From Marinobacter aromaticivorans (GTDB taxonomy: Bacteria > Pseudomonadota > Gammaproteobacteria > Pseudomonadales > Oleiphilaceae), in the NCBI RefSeq assembly GCF_002806975.1, contig NZ_NIHD01000005.1, positions 186,001 through 250,000 of the forward strand: a stretch of DNA of 64,000 nucleotides, in the 5' to 3' direction. The position numbers and the translations under genes are program-made. Position 1 is the stretch's first letter. Each line of letters opens with the position of its first letter. The notes below the pieces were generated by a model. It saw only the letters and a list, made by a program, of their open reading frames with translations, was not told the origin of the DNA and searched no databases. Below are positions 1 through 9,985 of the stretch, in pieces.

Positions 1-878
1 GGTTCGACTACACAGTGACTGCCGGCATCGTCAGTGCACTCGGTCGCTCGCTCCCTTCCGAAAACTACGTGCCTTTTATCCAGACAGATGTGGCTATTAA
101 CCCCGGCAACTCGGGAGGTCCCCTGTTCAATCTGGATGGTGAGGTGATCGGTATAAACTCACAGATCTATACCCGTTCCGGTGGTTTCATGGGTGTTTCT
201 TTTGCAATTCCCATTGACGATGCCATGAGCGTATTTCGCCAGATCCGCGACAAGGGTACGGTTTCCCGTGGCTGGTTGGGAGTGCTGATCCAGGAGGTCA
301 ACCGGGATCTCGCCGAGTCGTTCGGGCTCAAGCGTCCAAGAGGTGCGTTGATTGCTGAAGTAATGGATGGCTCGCCTGCCGAAGAAGGTGGCTTGCAAGC
401 GGGCGACATAGTGCTTGAATACGACGGCGATGATATTCAGCTGTCTTCGGATCTGCCGCCCATGGTAGGCCGGACGCCGGTAGGTGAGACGGCTCGGCTT
501 ACGGTGCTGCGTGGCGGAAAGGAAATAACACTGGATGTGGAGATTGGCCAGCTACCGGATGAGCGCACTGCACAGCAAGCAGCGCCGTCCGTGGGCAGTT
601 CCTCGACCTCACCCCTGGGACTGACGGTGGAAACCTTGCCGGCAGATCTGGCTGACTCTGTTGGTGTATCCGGTGGCGTTCTGGTTACAGAGGTGGGCAG
701 AGGGCCGGCGTACAATGCAGGCATCCGGGCCCGGGATGTGATCACCGAAATCAACAGGAAATCTGTTTCGTCTGTTGAGGAGTTCCGGAAGGTGGTCAGA
801 GGTTTACCGGAAGGGCGTGCAGTGTCCGTTCGGGTAGTGCGTCAGGGCAGGGCAATATATCTTGTGATGAAACCCTGA
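1..878 (+). CDS. mucD: MucD/DegP-like periplasmic serine protease (5' partial)
   Basis: Periplasmic HtrA-family protease that degrades misfolded envelope proteins; in Pseudomonas MucD restrains the AlgU envelope-stress response. The reading frame is open from base 3, so the N-terminus (signal peptide, catalytic His and Asp) lies outside the window. The visible part starts in the protease domain. It contains the nucleophile motif GNSGGP, with the catalytic Ser codon at 111-113, followed by two PDZ domains (about 240-560 and 600-870) with the usual carboxylate-binding and hydrophobic features. The stop is at 876-878 and a GC-rich hairpin follows. In Pseudomonas this gene ends the algU-mucABCD operon and is followed directly by lepA; here another gene intervenes. 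The family is certain; the choice of mucD over another degP paralogue rests on the neighbouring lepA operon. Confidence 0.93.
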   Translation, partial: FDYTVTAGIVSALGRSLPSENYVPFIQTDVAINPGNSGGPLFNLDGEVIGINSQIYTRSGGFMGVSFAIPIDDAMSVFRQIRDKGTVSRGWLGVLIQEVNRDLAESFGLKRPRGALIAEVMDGSPAEEGGLQAGDIVLEYDGDDIQLSSDLPPMVGRTPVGETARLTVLRGGKEITLDVEIGQLPDERTAQQAAPSVGSSSTSPLGLTVETLPADLADSVGVSGGVLVTEVGRGPAYNAGIRARDVITEINRKSVSSVEEFRKVVRGLPEGRAVSVRVVRQGRAIYLVMKP

Positions 879-918
879 TACTGCCGGGCGGGCAGCCATT
901 ATAGTAGCAGTGCGGAAT

Positions 919-960
919 GCCCCCGGGTCTGAGGTTAAAAGACAGTCCCGGGGGCTTTTG
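919..960 (+). terminator. Rho-independent terminator after mucD
   Basis: A perfect 9-bp inverted repeat (919-927 GCCCCCGGG with 947-955 CCCGGGGGC) has a 19-nt loop and is followed by TTTT at 956-959. It lies 40 bp after the mucD stop, as expected for an intrinsic terminator. It would separate mucD from the next gene. Confidence 0.75.
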
Positions 961-1015
961 CTATACTGGCTGGCACAAATAACAACAACGGCCACGGAAT
1001 GGACCAGGGCAGATT

Positions 1016-3739
1016 ATGAACCGAAAGGACCTCCCCCTCCTGCAACTTCTGCATCCCCGTAACGCCTGGCTTGCGTGGCTGCTTCTGATCGTGGCGATTG
1101 TTGTAACGATTGCATCCTGGCAGTTTTCCATCCGCCTGGTGGAAGACCGCACTGAAGCCCGGTTTCGCACCCAGTCACTGCAACTGAAAACAGCTATTGA
1201 AGAGCGTTTGCTCAACTATGAGCAGGTGCTGGCCGGCAGCGCCGGCCTTTTTGCTGTTGCCGGGGAAGTGTCCCGTGAACAATGGGGAGAATACGTTCGC
1301 AACGTTGATATAAACCGTTATTACCCGGGTATCCAGGGCATCGGCTATGTCAAACGCATAGAAGTGCGCGAGATGGCGGACCACATCGCTTCGGTGCGCG
1401 CCGAGGGGGTTCACAAGTATCTGGTCAAACCCCTGGGGGTCGGGCCTTACTATTATCCGATGGTCTATCTGGAACCGGGTACTGTAAGCAATCGCAAAGC
1501 ACTGGGCTACGACGCCTTCAGCGACCCCGTACACCGGAAAGCCATGGAGCGCTCCCGTGATTCCGCAATTCCGACTGTAACCGCGAAGGTTGTTCTGGTG
1601 CAGGAAGAGCTGGAGGAAGGGCAGGCCAGTTTTCTTATGTATTACCCGGTGTATCAGGGTGGTGAGGTGCCGGAAATACGGGCAGAACGCCGCATGATGC
1701 TGGCGGGTTTTGTTTTCAGTGCGTTCCGTATGAACAACCTTCTGGACGGTATTGTCGGGCTGATTTCGCCGTTTCTTGATGTCCGTATCTACGATAACGG
1801 GGTGGTAGACCGTGACAACCTGATGTACGGCTCCAATCTGGGCTCGCTGGACAACCAGTTCAGCTTCGAAATGAGCCAGACCGTAAGCCACGGTGGCCGG
1901 GACTGGCTGCTCCAGACCCGGTCTACCCCTGCCTTCGATTATCTGGCTTCCGACCCGCGACCGTTGATTGTGCTTGGCAGCGGCGCGGTTATAAGCGTCC
2001 TACTGTTCATGGTTGCACTGGTACTGATCCGTTCCCGTCTTATGGCGCAGATAAGCGCCGGCCGCTATCGTGCCATTACAGAGGGCGCGGCCAACGTAAC
2101 CCTGGTGATGGATGAAACAGGGGCGCCCCTGCATGCCAGCCCTTCAAGCTTTGATATTCTCGGGTTCAACCCAGGGGAAGTGCAGACTCTTGCCCTGGAG
2201 AGCCTGGTCCACGAAGACGACTGGCCGCAGTTGGCGCAGGGATTTGACGATGCTATCCAGGCACCGGGCAAGCAGATGCCGGCCATTCGGGCGCGCATCC
2301 GCGATGCGGGTAATAACTGGCGGGATATGGAAGGCACGTTTACCGCAATGCTGAAGGTGCCCGGGGTTAACGGTGTCGTACTCAGTCTGCGCGATCTGAC
2401 CCAGCTGAAAGCGGCTCAGTCTGAATTGCACCGGCTGGCCTTCTATGACCCGCTAACCGGGTTGGCCAACCGCCAGCTGTTCCGCGACCGCCTGAACAAT
2501 GTGGTGCGCCGGAGCCGCAGGAGCGGGGAATCTGCCGCCCTGATGTTTCTGGATCTTGATGGTTTCAAGCGGATTAACGATACCCTGGGCCATGACGCAG
2601 GTGACGAGCTGTTGCGCCAGGTTGCGCAATGGCTTGAGGGCTGCGTGCGCGAAGAGGACTCTGTGGCGCGGCTTGGTGGTGACGAATTTGTTGTGTTGCT
2701 GTCTCAGGTCAGCGGTACATCTGCGGCTGCAAAGGTTGCCGAAACCATCCTGAGCCGGTTATGCCAGCGAATCCGGCTGAGTGATCATGAAGTGAGTGTT
2801 ACGGTCAGTATCGGCATCACCATGATCCCCCACGACAGTGAAGACCCGGTTGCCCTGATGAAGTTTGCCGACCTGGCAATGTATCGCGCCAAGGAAATGG
2901 GCCGGAACACCTATCAGTTTTTCACCCCTGCCATGAATATCAAGGCGGCCAGGAGGTTGCTGCAGCAGGAAGAGCTGGCCGGTGCCCTCGAGGATGAGCG
3001 CTTTGTTCTGCACTACCAGCCCAAGGTGGATCTGGCCAGTGAGCGAGTGATCGGAGTTGAAGCCTTCCTGCGCTGGCACCACCCAGAAAAAGGCCTGGTC
3101 TCGGCGCAGCAGTTCATAAGCCTGGCCGAGGAAACCGGCCTGATAGTGCGGCTGGGGGAAATGGCGCTGCGACAGGCCTGTATTCAGGTGCAGGCTCTGG
3201 AGCGAGCCGGTTTTGAGGCACTGAAAATGGCGGTCAACCTGTCAGTCAGGCAGATAACGGATTCCCGTTTCCTTGATATGGTGCGGCAGGTCATTACAGA
3301 AACCGGTGTTTCTCCCGAAAAGCTGGAGCTTGAAATGCCGGTGGAACTGCTTAACGAAGATCCGCGCATGTTGCGCGAGCTTTTGGTATCGCTCAATGAT
3401 CTGGGGGTTTGCCTGATTCTGGACGATTTCGGGGCCGGTTCCTGTTCCCTGGTCGCGTTGCAGCAGCTTCCACTTGATGTCATTAAAATTGATCACCGCT
3501 TTATTCGCGATATTCCGTACAATGTCAGTGCAACCGATGTGGCTTCGGCGGTTATTGCCCTGGCGCAAAAACTCCACCTTACTGTTGTAGCCGAAGGTGT
3601 GGAAACGCCGCAGCAGTTGAGTTTCCTGAAATCCGCCGGCTGCACCCAGTGTCAGGGCAACCTGTTCAGTTATCCACTGGACGAGGATGCGCTGATCGGT
3701 TTCCTGATCCGGCAATATGAACGGCCGCTTATTTCCTGA
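1016..3739 (+). CDS. Membrane CHASE-PAS-GGDEF-EAL cyclic-di-GMP protein with degenerate EAL site
   Basis: A 907-residue inner-membrane c-di-GMP signalling protein. A TM helix at about residues 17-40 and another at about 316-340 flank a periplasmic CHASE-type sensor domain. A PAS domain (about 350-465), a GGDEF domain and an EAL domain follow. The GGDEF motif (554-558) is intact, and an RxxD inhibitory site lies five residues upstream, so diguanylate cyclase activity with product inhibition is expected. The EAL half is altered: the signature reads EAF (682-684), and aligning it with the intact EAL protein at 31396-33612 puts Val776 where the metal-binding Glu of the ITE motif belongs. The DDFG, Lys and EGVET motifs remain. 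Phosphodiesterase activity is therefore doubtful. It stands alone between mucD and the lepA operon. Confidence 0.9.
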   Translation: MNRKDLPLLQLLHPRNAWLAWLLLIVAIVVTIASWQFSIRLVEDRTEARFRTQSLQLKTAIEERLLNYEQVLAGSAGLFAVAGEVSREQWGEYVRNVDINRYYPGIQGIGYVKRIEVREMADHIASVRAEGVHKYLVKPLGVGPYYYPMVYLEPGTVSNRKALGYDAFSDPVHRKAMERSRDSAIPTVTAKVVLVQEELEEGQASFLMYYPVYQGGEVPEIRAERRMMLAGFVFSAFRMNNLLDGIVGLISPFLDVRIYDNGVVDRDNLMYGSNLGSLDNQFSFEMSQTVSHGGRDWLLQTRSTPAFDYLASDPRPLIVLGSGAVISVLLFMVALVLIRSRLMAQISAGRYRAITEGAANVTLVMDETGAPLHASPSSFDILGFNPGEVQTLALESLVHEDDWPQLAQGFDDAIQAPGKQMPAIRARIRDAGNNWRDMEGTFTAMLKVPGVNGVVLSLRDLTQLKAAQSELHRLAFYDPLTGLANRQLFRDRLNNVVRRSRRSGESAALMFLDLDGFKRINDTLGHDAGDELLRQVAQWLEGCVREEDSVARLGGDEFVVLLSQVSGTSAAAKVAETILSRLCQRIRLSDHEVSVTVSIGITMIPHDSEDPVALMKFADLAMYRAKEMGRNTYQFFTPAMNIKAARRLLQQEELAGALEDERFVLHYQPKVDLASERVIGVEAFLRWHHPEKGLVSAQQFISLAEETGLIVRLGEMALRQACIQVQALERAGFEALKMAVNLSVRQITDSRFLDMVRQVITETGVSPEKLELEMPVELLNEDPRMLRELLVSLNDLGVCLILDDFGAGSCSLVALQQLPLDVIKIDHRFIRDIPYNVSATDVASAVIALAQKLHLTVVAEGVETPQQLSFLKSAGCTQCQGNLFSYPLDEDALIGFLIRQYERPLIS

Positions 3740-3844
3740 TCATGGCAATGGCAGCCGGTAACCGGTAAAATCACGCCGTCCCCGGATCCCGGTAGTGGCC
3801 TCTCCGGGCTCAATCCTTCGTCTTTTTATGAGTATTCATTGTCT

Positions 3845-5647
<1,803 letters not shown>

Positions 5648-5658
5648 AAGGCGCCTTG

Positions 5659-6438
5659 ATGGATATTGATTTTCCACTGGTTCTGGTGGTTCTTACCCTG
5701 GCTTCGGGGTTGATATGGCTGGCAGACATACTGTTTTTGCGAAAACGTCGCCTTGCAGCAGCCCCGGCGGCTGCAGCCGGTGAAGAAGATGAGCCCAAAG
5801 AGCCCTACCTTGTTGATCTGAGCCGCTCGTTTTTCCCGGTGCTGGCAATCGTGCTGCTACTCAGATCGTTTCTGGTAGAACCTTTCCAGATCCCGTCCGG
5901 CTCCATGCTGCCAACACTGGAAGTGGGTGATTTTATACTGGTTAACAAATACGCCTATGGCCTGCGTTTGCCGGTTGCAGGAACCAAGATCCTGGATGTC
6001 GGAGATCCGGAGCGGGGCGACGTTATGGTGTTCCGCTACCCCAAGGATGGCGAAACCAACTACATCAAACGTGTGATTGGTCTGCCGGGGGATACTGTGC
6101 GCTATAGCAACAAGCAACTGTTTATCAATGGTCAGAAAATTGAAAGCGAATTTGTTGTGCGCCTGCCGCCGGTAGAAGTGCGCCGGGAAGATCTTGGCAC
6201 AGTTGAGCACGACATCTTCCTGACCATGGGGCGCTCGGGTGAGGCCGGCGAAGGCGAGTGGCAGATACCGGAAGGCGAGTACTTTGTGATGGGTGATAAC
6301 CGGGACAACAGTAACGATAGCCGGTACTGGGGCACGGTTCCGGATGAGCTGATTGTGGGCAAGGCCTTTGCGATCTGGATGCACTGGAAATCTCTCACCA
6401 GCCTGCCGTCCTTCAAGCGTGTTGGCGGTATTGAGTAA
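5659..6438 (+). CDS. lepB: Signal peptidase I (LepB)
   Basis: Inner-membrane Ser-Lys protease that cleaves Sec and Tat signal peptides from exported preproteins. Two N-terminal membrane segments (about residues 7-28 and 55-75) precede the catalytic Ser in PSGSMLPT. The catalytic Lys lies in the NYIKRVIG segment and the signature GDNRDNSNDSRYWG near the end. The 259-residue length is typical for pseudomonad-type LepB. The start is ATG 5659, with an AGAAGG ribosome site 7 nt upstream; a TTG immediately before it is ignored. It lies 11 bp after lepA, so the two are co-transcribed. Confidence 0.97.
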   Translation: MDIDFPLVLVVLTLASGLIWLADILFLRKRRLAAAPAAAAGEEDEPKEPYLVDLSRSFFPVLAIVLLLRSFLVEPFQIPSGSMLPTLEVGDFILVNKYAYGLRLPVAGTKILDVGDPERGDVMVFRYPKDGETNYIKRVIGLPGDTVRYSNKQLFINGQKIESEFVVRLPPVEVRREDLGTVEHDIFLTMGRSGEAGEGEWQIPEGEYFVMGDNRDNSNDSRYWGTVPDELIVGKAFAIWMHWKSLTSLPSFKRVGGIE

Positions 6439-6465
6439 ATCTGATTATTCTGGAGTTCAGTTGAA

Positions 6466-6855
6466 ATGAAGAAAAACAAACTCTCCGCTATGGGCCGCCA
6501 GGGCGGTGCCTCAGCGCTGGTTGTGCTGATTATGGTGCTGTTTTTTGGTAGCCTGCTTACTCTTGTTATCAAGATCGGGCCAGCCTATATGGACGATTTT
6601 ACCATTCAGGAAGCACTTGAAAGTCTGGATGGCACAGAGGGACTGTCACAGATGGGCCCCGCCCAGGTTCGGACACTGATCAACAAGCGTCTGAGCGTTA
6701 ACAGCATCCGGGGCTTTGACGCCAAGGATATTTCGGTTGAGAAAGACGGCGATCTGGTTGTGATCAATGTCGACTATGAAGTCCGGAACAACATATTCCG
6801 CAATGTCGATACCGTCGTGCACTTTCAGCACAGATACGAGATGAAGGGCAAGTGA
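6466..6855 (+). CDS. DUF4845 single-pass membrane protein
   Basis: A 129-residue protein with one hydrophobic segment near the N-terminus (about residues 13-33) and a small soluble domain behind it. It matches in position and length the DUF4845 protein found between lepB and rnc in Pseudomonas-type genomes. The topology suggests an inner-membrane anchor with a periplasmic domain; the biochemical function is unknown. GGAG at 6452-6455 is the probable ribosome site. Its stop codon overlaps the GTG start of rnc, so translational coupling is likely. Confidence 0.85.
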   Translation: MKKNKLSAMGRQGGASALVVLIMVLFFGSLLTLVIKIGPAYMDDFTIQEALESLDGTEGLSQMGPAQVRTLINKRLSVNSIRGFDAKDISVEKDGDLVVINVDYEVRNNIFRNVDTVVHFQHRYEMKGK

Positions 6856-7541
6856 GTTCACAACCGGATCTGGATCAGTTACAGCGACGGATTGGCTACC
6901 AGTTCAAGTCGCCGGATCGCCTGATGCTGGCGCTTACGCATCGAAGCTACAGCAACCAGAATAACGAGCGGCTTGAATTTCTTGGTGATTCCATTGTCAA
7001 CATGGTTATAGCCGAGTATCTGTTCCGGAACTTTGATAAAGCCCGGGAAGGGCATTTGAGTCGCCTGAGAGCCAGGATGGTGAAGGGTGTGACCCTGGCC
7101 GAGATTGCTCGTGAATTCCAGCTTGGCAGCTATTTGCGGCTGGGCTCTGGCGAGTTGAAAAGCGGAGGTTTTCGCCGCGAATCCATCCTTGCGGATGCGG
7201 TGGAATCGGTTATCGGCGCCATTTACCTCGACAGTGACTTTTACACCTGTCAGGAACAGGTATTACGCTGGTTTGAGCCCCGCCTGAAACAGCTTGACCT
7301 TCAGGATACCCAGAAAGATTCGAAGACCCGTTTGCAGGAGTATTTGCAATCGCGACAATTCCCGCTGCCCAGATACGAGGTTGTTTCCGTAGATGGCGAG
7401 GCCCATAGCCAGACGTTTCATGTGTCCTGTGTACTGCCATCGCTTGACCGAAAAACCAGCGGAGTGGGCAACAGCCGCCGCGTGGCGGAGCAGGAAGCGG
7501 CTCGCAGCGCGCTGAAACAACTCGGCGTGGAGACACCCTGA
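6852..7541 (+). CDS. rnc: Ribonuclease III
   Basis: Double-strand-specific endoribonuclease that processes rRNA precursors and some mRNAs. The RNase III signature [12 protein letters not shown], carrying catalytic acidic residues, is near residue 40. A second acidic cluster ([14 protein letters not shown]) lies near residue 115. A dsRNA-binding domain fills the last 70 residues ([10 protein letters not shown] to the end). The 229-residue length is standard. The start is GTG 6852, overlapping the TGA of the DUF4845 gene. The stop shares one base with the era ATG, so rnc and era are translationally coupled as in E. coli and Pseudomonas. Confidence 0.97.
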   Translation: MSSQPDLDQLQRRIGYQFKSPDRLMLALTHRSYSNQNNERLEFLGDSIVNMVIAEYLFRNFDKAREGHLSRLRARMVKGVTLAEIAREFQLGSYLRLGSGELKSGGFRRESILADAVESVIGAIYLDSDFYTCQEQVLRWFEPRLKQLDLQDTQKDSKTRLQEYLQSRQFPLPRYEVVSVDGEAHSQTFHVSCVLPSLDRKTSGVGNSRRVAEQEAARSALKQLGVETP

Positions 7542-8458
7542 TGAACGATATTACCCGCCCTGAAAACCCCGACAGTCGTTGCGGTTTTGTTGCCATTGTT
7601 GGTCGTCCCAACGTAGGCAAATCAACCTTGCTGAACCATATTCTCGGGCAGAAACTGAGTATTACGTCCCGCAAGCCGCAAACTACCCGCCACCAGGTCC
7701 TGGGTATCAAAACCCTGGGCCCTGTGCAAGCGATTTACGTGGATACACCGGGTATGCACGCGGAGGAGCCGAAAGCTCTGAATCGCTATATGAATAAAGC
7801 GGCTACGTCTGCTCTGATTGACGTGGATGTGGTGGTGTTTGTTGTGGATCAGCTTACCTGGACCACAGCCGATGAAATGGTGCTGGAAAAGCTGAGCAAG
7901 CTGACCTGCCCGGTGATTCTGGCCGTGAACAAGGTGGACCGGATAGAGAAACGGGAAACCCTGCTGCCGCACCTGGATATGCTTTCCAGAAAACGGGACT
8001 TTGCCGAGATTATTCCTGTTTCCGCATTAAAGGAAACCAACCTGCAGCCACTGGAAGAAGCGGTGGGTCGCTTCCTGCCACAGAGTGTTCATTTCTATCC
8101 CGATGATCAGATAACCGATCGCAGTGAGCGGTTTCTGGCTTCGGAAATGGTGCGTGAAAAAATCACCCGCCAGTTGGGAGCCGAGTTGCCTTACTCCGTT
8201 GCAGTGGAGATTGAAGAGTTCAGGCGCGATGGCAAGACCCTGCACATTTCCGCACTGATTCTTGTGGAGCGCGAAGGCCAGAAAAAGATCATGATCGGCG
8301 ATAAAGGCGACAGGCTGCGTAGTATTGGTCAGGAAGCCCGGATCGATATGGAGCGTATGTTCGACAGTAAGGTCATGCTTCGGCTGTGGGTGAAGGTAAA
8401 GCGGGGCTGGGCTGACAGTGACCGGGCTTTGAAGAGCCTGGGCATGAACGACCTCTGA
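7541..8458 (+). CDS. era: GTPase Era, 30S ribosome assembly factor
   Basis: Ras-like GTPase that binds the 3' end of 16S rRNA and checks 30S maturation. The N-terminal G domain shows GRPNVGKST, the DTPGMH switch region and NKVD. A C-terminal KH domain carries the [11 protein letters not shown] loop for RNA binding. The 305-residue length is normal. It overlaps rnc by one base and is followed 7 bp later by recO, so it is in the middle of the operon. No unusual residues were seen. Confidence 0.97.
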   Translation: MNDITRPENPDSRCGFVAIVGRPNVGKSTLLNHILGQKLSITSRKPQTTRHQVLGIKTLGPVQAIYVDTPGMHAEEPKALNRYMNKAATSALIDVDVVVFVVDQLTWTTADEMVLEKLSKLTCPVILAVNKVDRIEKRETLLPHLDMLSRKRDFAEIIPVSALKETNLQPLEEAVGRFLPQSVHFYPDDQITDRSERFLASEMVREKITRQLGAELPYSVAVEIEEFRRDGKTLHISALILVEREGQKKIMIGDKGDRLRSIGQEARIDMERMFDSKVMLRLWVKVKRGWADSDRALKSLGMNDL

Positions 8459-8465
8459 GGCTGCC

Positions 8466-9218
8466 ATGCCCTCTCAGGCCTCAATGAGAAGGGTGCAACA
8501 GGAGCCCGCTTATGTGCTTCACCGCCGGCCCTGGCGGGAAACCAGCTTTATAGTTGACCTCTTTACCCTGAATCACGGGCGAGTGAGTGTGATAGCCCGC
8601 GGAGCCAGTGGCAGCAAGAGCCCGCTAAAGGCCCAGCTTCAGCCTTTTCAGCCACTGTTGCTTGGCTGGACAGGGCGTGGTGATCTGAAGACTCTGACCG
8701 AGGTAGATGTACGCGAAGGCCCTGTGCTGCACTACACGGCGTCCCTGTACAGCGGATTGTATCTGAACGAATTGATGCAGCGGGTTCTGCCCCAGGCTGA
8801 CCCGCACCCGACCCTCTTTGCTGCCTATATCGAAACGCTTGCCGAACTTGCGCAAGCGAGCGATGTGGAGCCGGTTTTGCGCCGATTTGAGCAGGCGTTT
8901 GCAGCCGCTCTGGGCTACGACTTTTGCTGGGACAAGGCAATGGATACGGGGGATCGGGTGATTGCCGGGCAAACCTATTGCTACGACCCTGAACAGGGGA
9001 TTGTGGCCGCCGCCTCTGTCGGCGTGCGCCTGCAGAACCTGCCAGGGGAAACATTGCTGGCGCTTGCCGAAGGCGATCTTCAAACGCCTGCAAGCCGCCG
9101 TGTATCAAAGCGGGTTATGCGTGTACTGACAGATTATCTGCTGCAGGGGCGCCCGCTCAACAGTCGCAGTCTTTTTGCGCACCATTGCGTCCGCTCACCA
9201 CAGGAGAGAACGACATGA
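8466..9218 (+). CDS. recO: DNA repair protein RecO
   Basis: RecF-pathway mediator that helps load RecA on single-stranded gaps. The first 80 residues form the expected OB fold, including the characteristic [19 protein letters not shown] region and the [10 protein letters not shown] loop. The rest is the helical RecO C-terminal domain. At 250 residues it fits the family. Its stop overlaps the pdxJ start in an ATGA arrangement (9215-9218). The era-recO-pdxJ order matches other gammaproteobacteria. Confidence 0.94.
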   Translation: MPSQASMRRVQQEPAYVLHRRPWRETSFIVDLFTLNHGRVSVIARGASGSKSPLKAQLQPFQPLLLGWTGRGDLKTLTEVDVREGPVLHYTASLYSGLYLNELMQRVLPQADPHPTLFAAYIETLAELAQASDVEPVLRRFEQAFAAALGYDFCWDKAMDTGDRVIAGQTYCYDPEQGIVAAASVGVRLQNLPGETLLALAEGDLQTPASRRVSKRVMRVLTDYLLQGRPLNSRSLFAHHCVRSPQERTT

Positions 9219-9955
9219 GTCCCAGAGTATTGCTTGGCGTCAATATCGACCATATTGCCACCTTACGTGAGGCCCGGGGAACGCGTTATCCCGACCCGGT
9301 TCAGGCTGCCCTGATGGCTGAGGAGGCAGGTGCGGACGGCATTACGATTCACCCCAGGGAAGACCGGCGCCATATTCAGGACCGGGATGTTTTACTGCTC
9401 AAGGAAGTCTTGCAGACCAAAATGAATCTCGAGATGGCGGTTACCGATGCCATGATTGAGTTTGCCGAACAAGTCCGGCCCGAGTGTGTGTGCCTGGTTC
9501 CGGAAAAACGCGAAGAGCTGACAACCGAGGGTGGGCTTGATGTTGAAGGGCAGGAAGAGCGGGTAGCCAGGGCGTGTGAACGCCTCGCCCGGCTGGGGGC
9601 AGAAGTCTCCCTGTTTATTGACCCGGACCCTGCCCAGATTGATGCCGCCGTGCGCTGTGGAGCGCCGGTGATTGAACTGCATACGGGTGAGTATGCAGAG
9701 GCTGCGGGCCCTGAAGCTGAAGATGCTGCCTTCAAGGTGTTGGCAGATGCGGTTGCCTACGGTCGCAAAAAAGGACTGATCGTGAATGCAGGCCACGGTC
9801 TGCATTACCACAACACGGAGCGAATTGCGGCCATTCCCGGCATCAATGAGCTCAACATTGGCCACGCGATCATTGCCAGGGCGGTGTTTTGTGGCCTGAA
9901 AGAGGCCGTTCGGGACATGAAGGCCATTGTTGACCGGGCCAGCACAAGAGCCTGA
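9215..9955 (+). CDS. pdxJ: Pyridoxine 5'-phosphate synthase
   Basis: Condenses 1-deoxyxylulose 5-phosphate with 3-amino-2-oxopropyl phosphate to form pyridoxine 5'-phosphate in vitamin B6 synthesis. TIM-barrel signatures are clear: [16 protein letters not shown] at the N-terminus, [31 protein letters not shown] and [10 protein letters not shown] use ATG 9215 (246 residues) because AGGAGA lies 7 nt upstream and homologues begin just before LLGVNIDH. A start 30 bases upstream is possible but lies inside recO. It is the last gene of the lepA operon. Confidence 0.97.
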   Translation: MSPRVLLGVNIDHIATLREARGTRYPDPVQAALMAEEAGADGITIHPREDRRHIQDRDVLLLKEVLQTKMNLEMAVTDAMIEFAEQVRPECVCLVPEKREELTTEGGLDVEGQEERVARACERLARLGAEVSLFIDPDPAQIDAAVRCGAPVIELHTGEYAEAAGPEAEDAAFKVLADAVAYGRKKGLIVNAGHGLHYHNTERIAAIPGINELNIGHAIIARAVFCGLKEAVRDMKAIVDRASTRA

Positions 9956-9985
9956 TGGCTTTACGCGCGGAAATGGTGTTCACCA

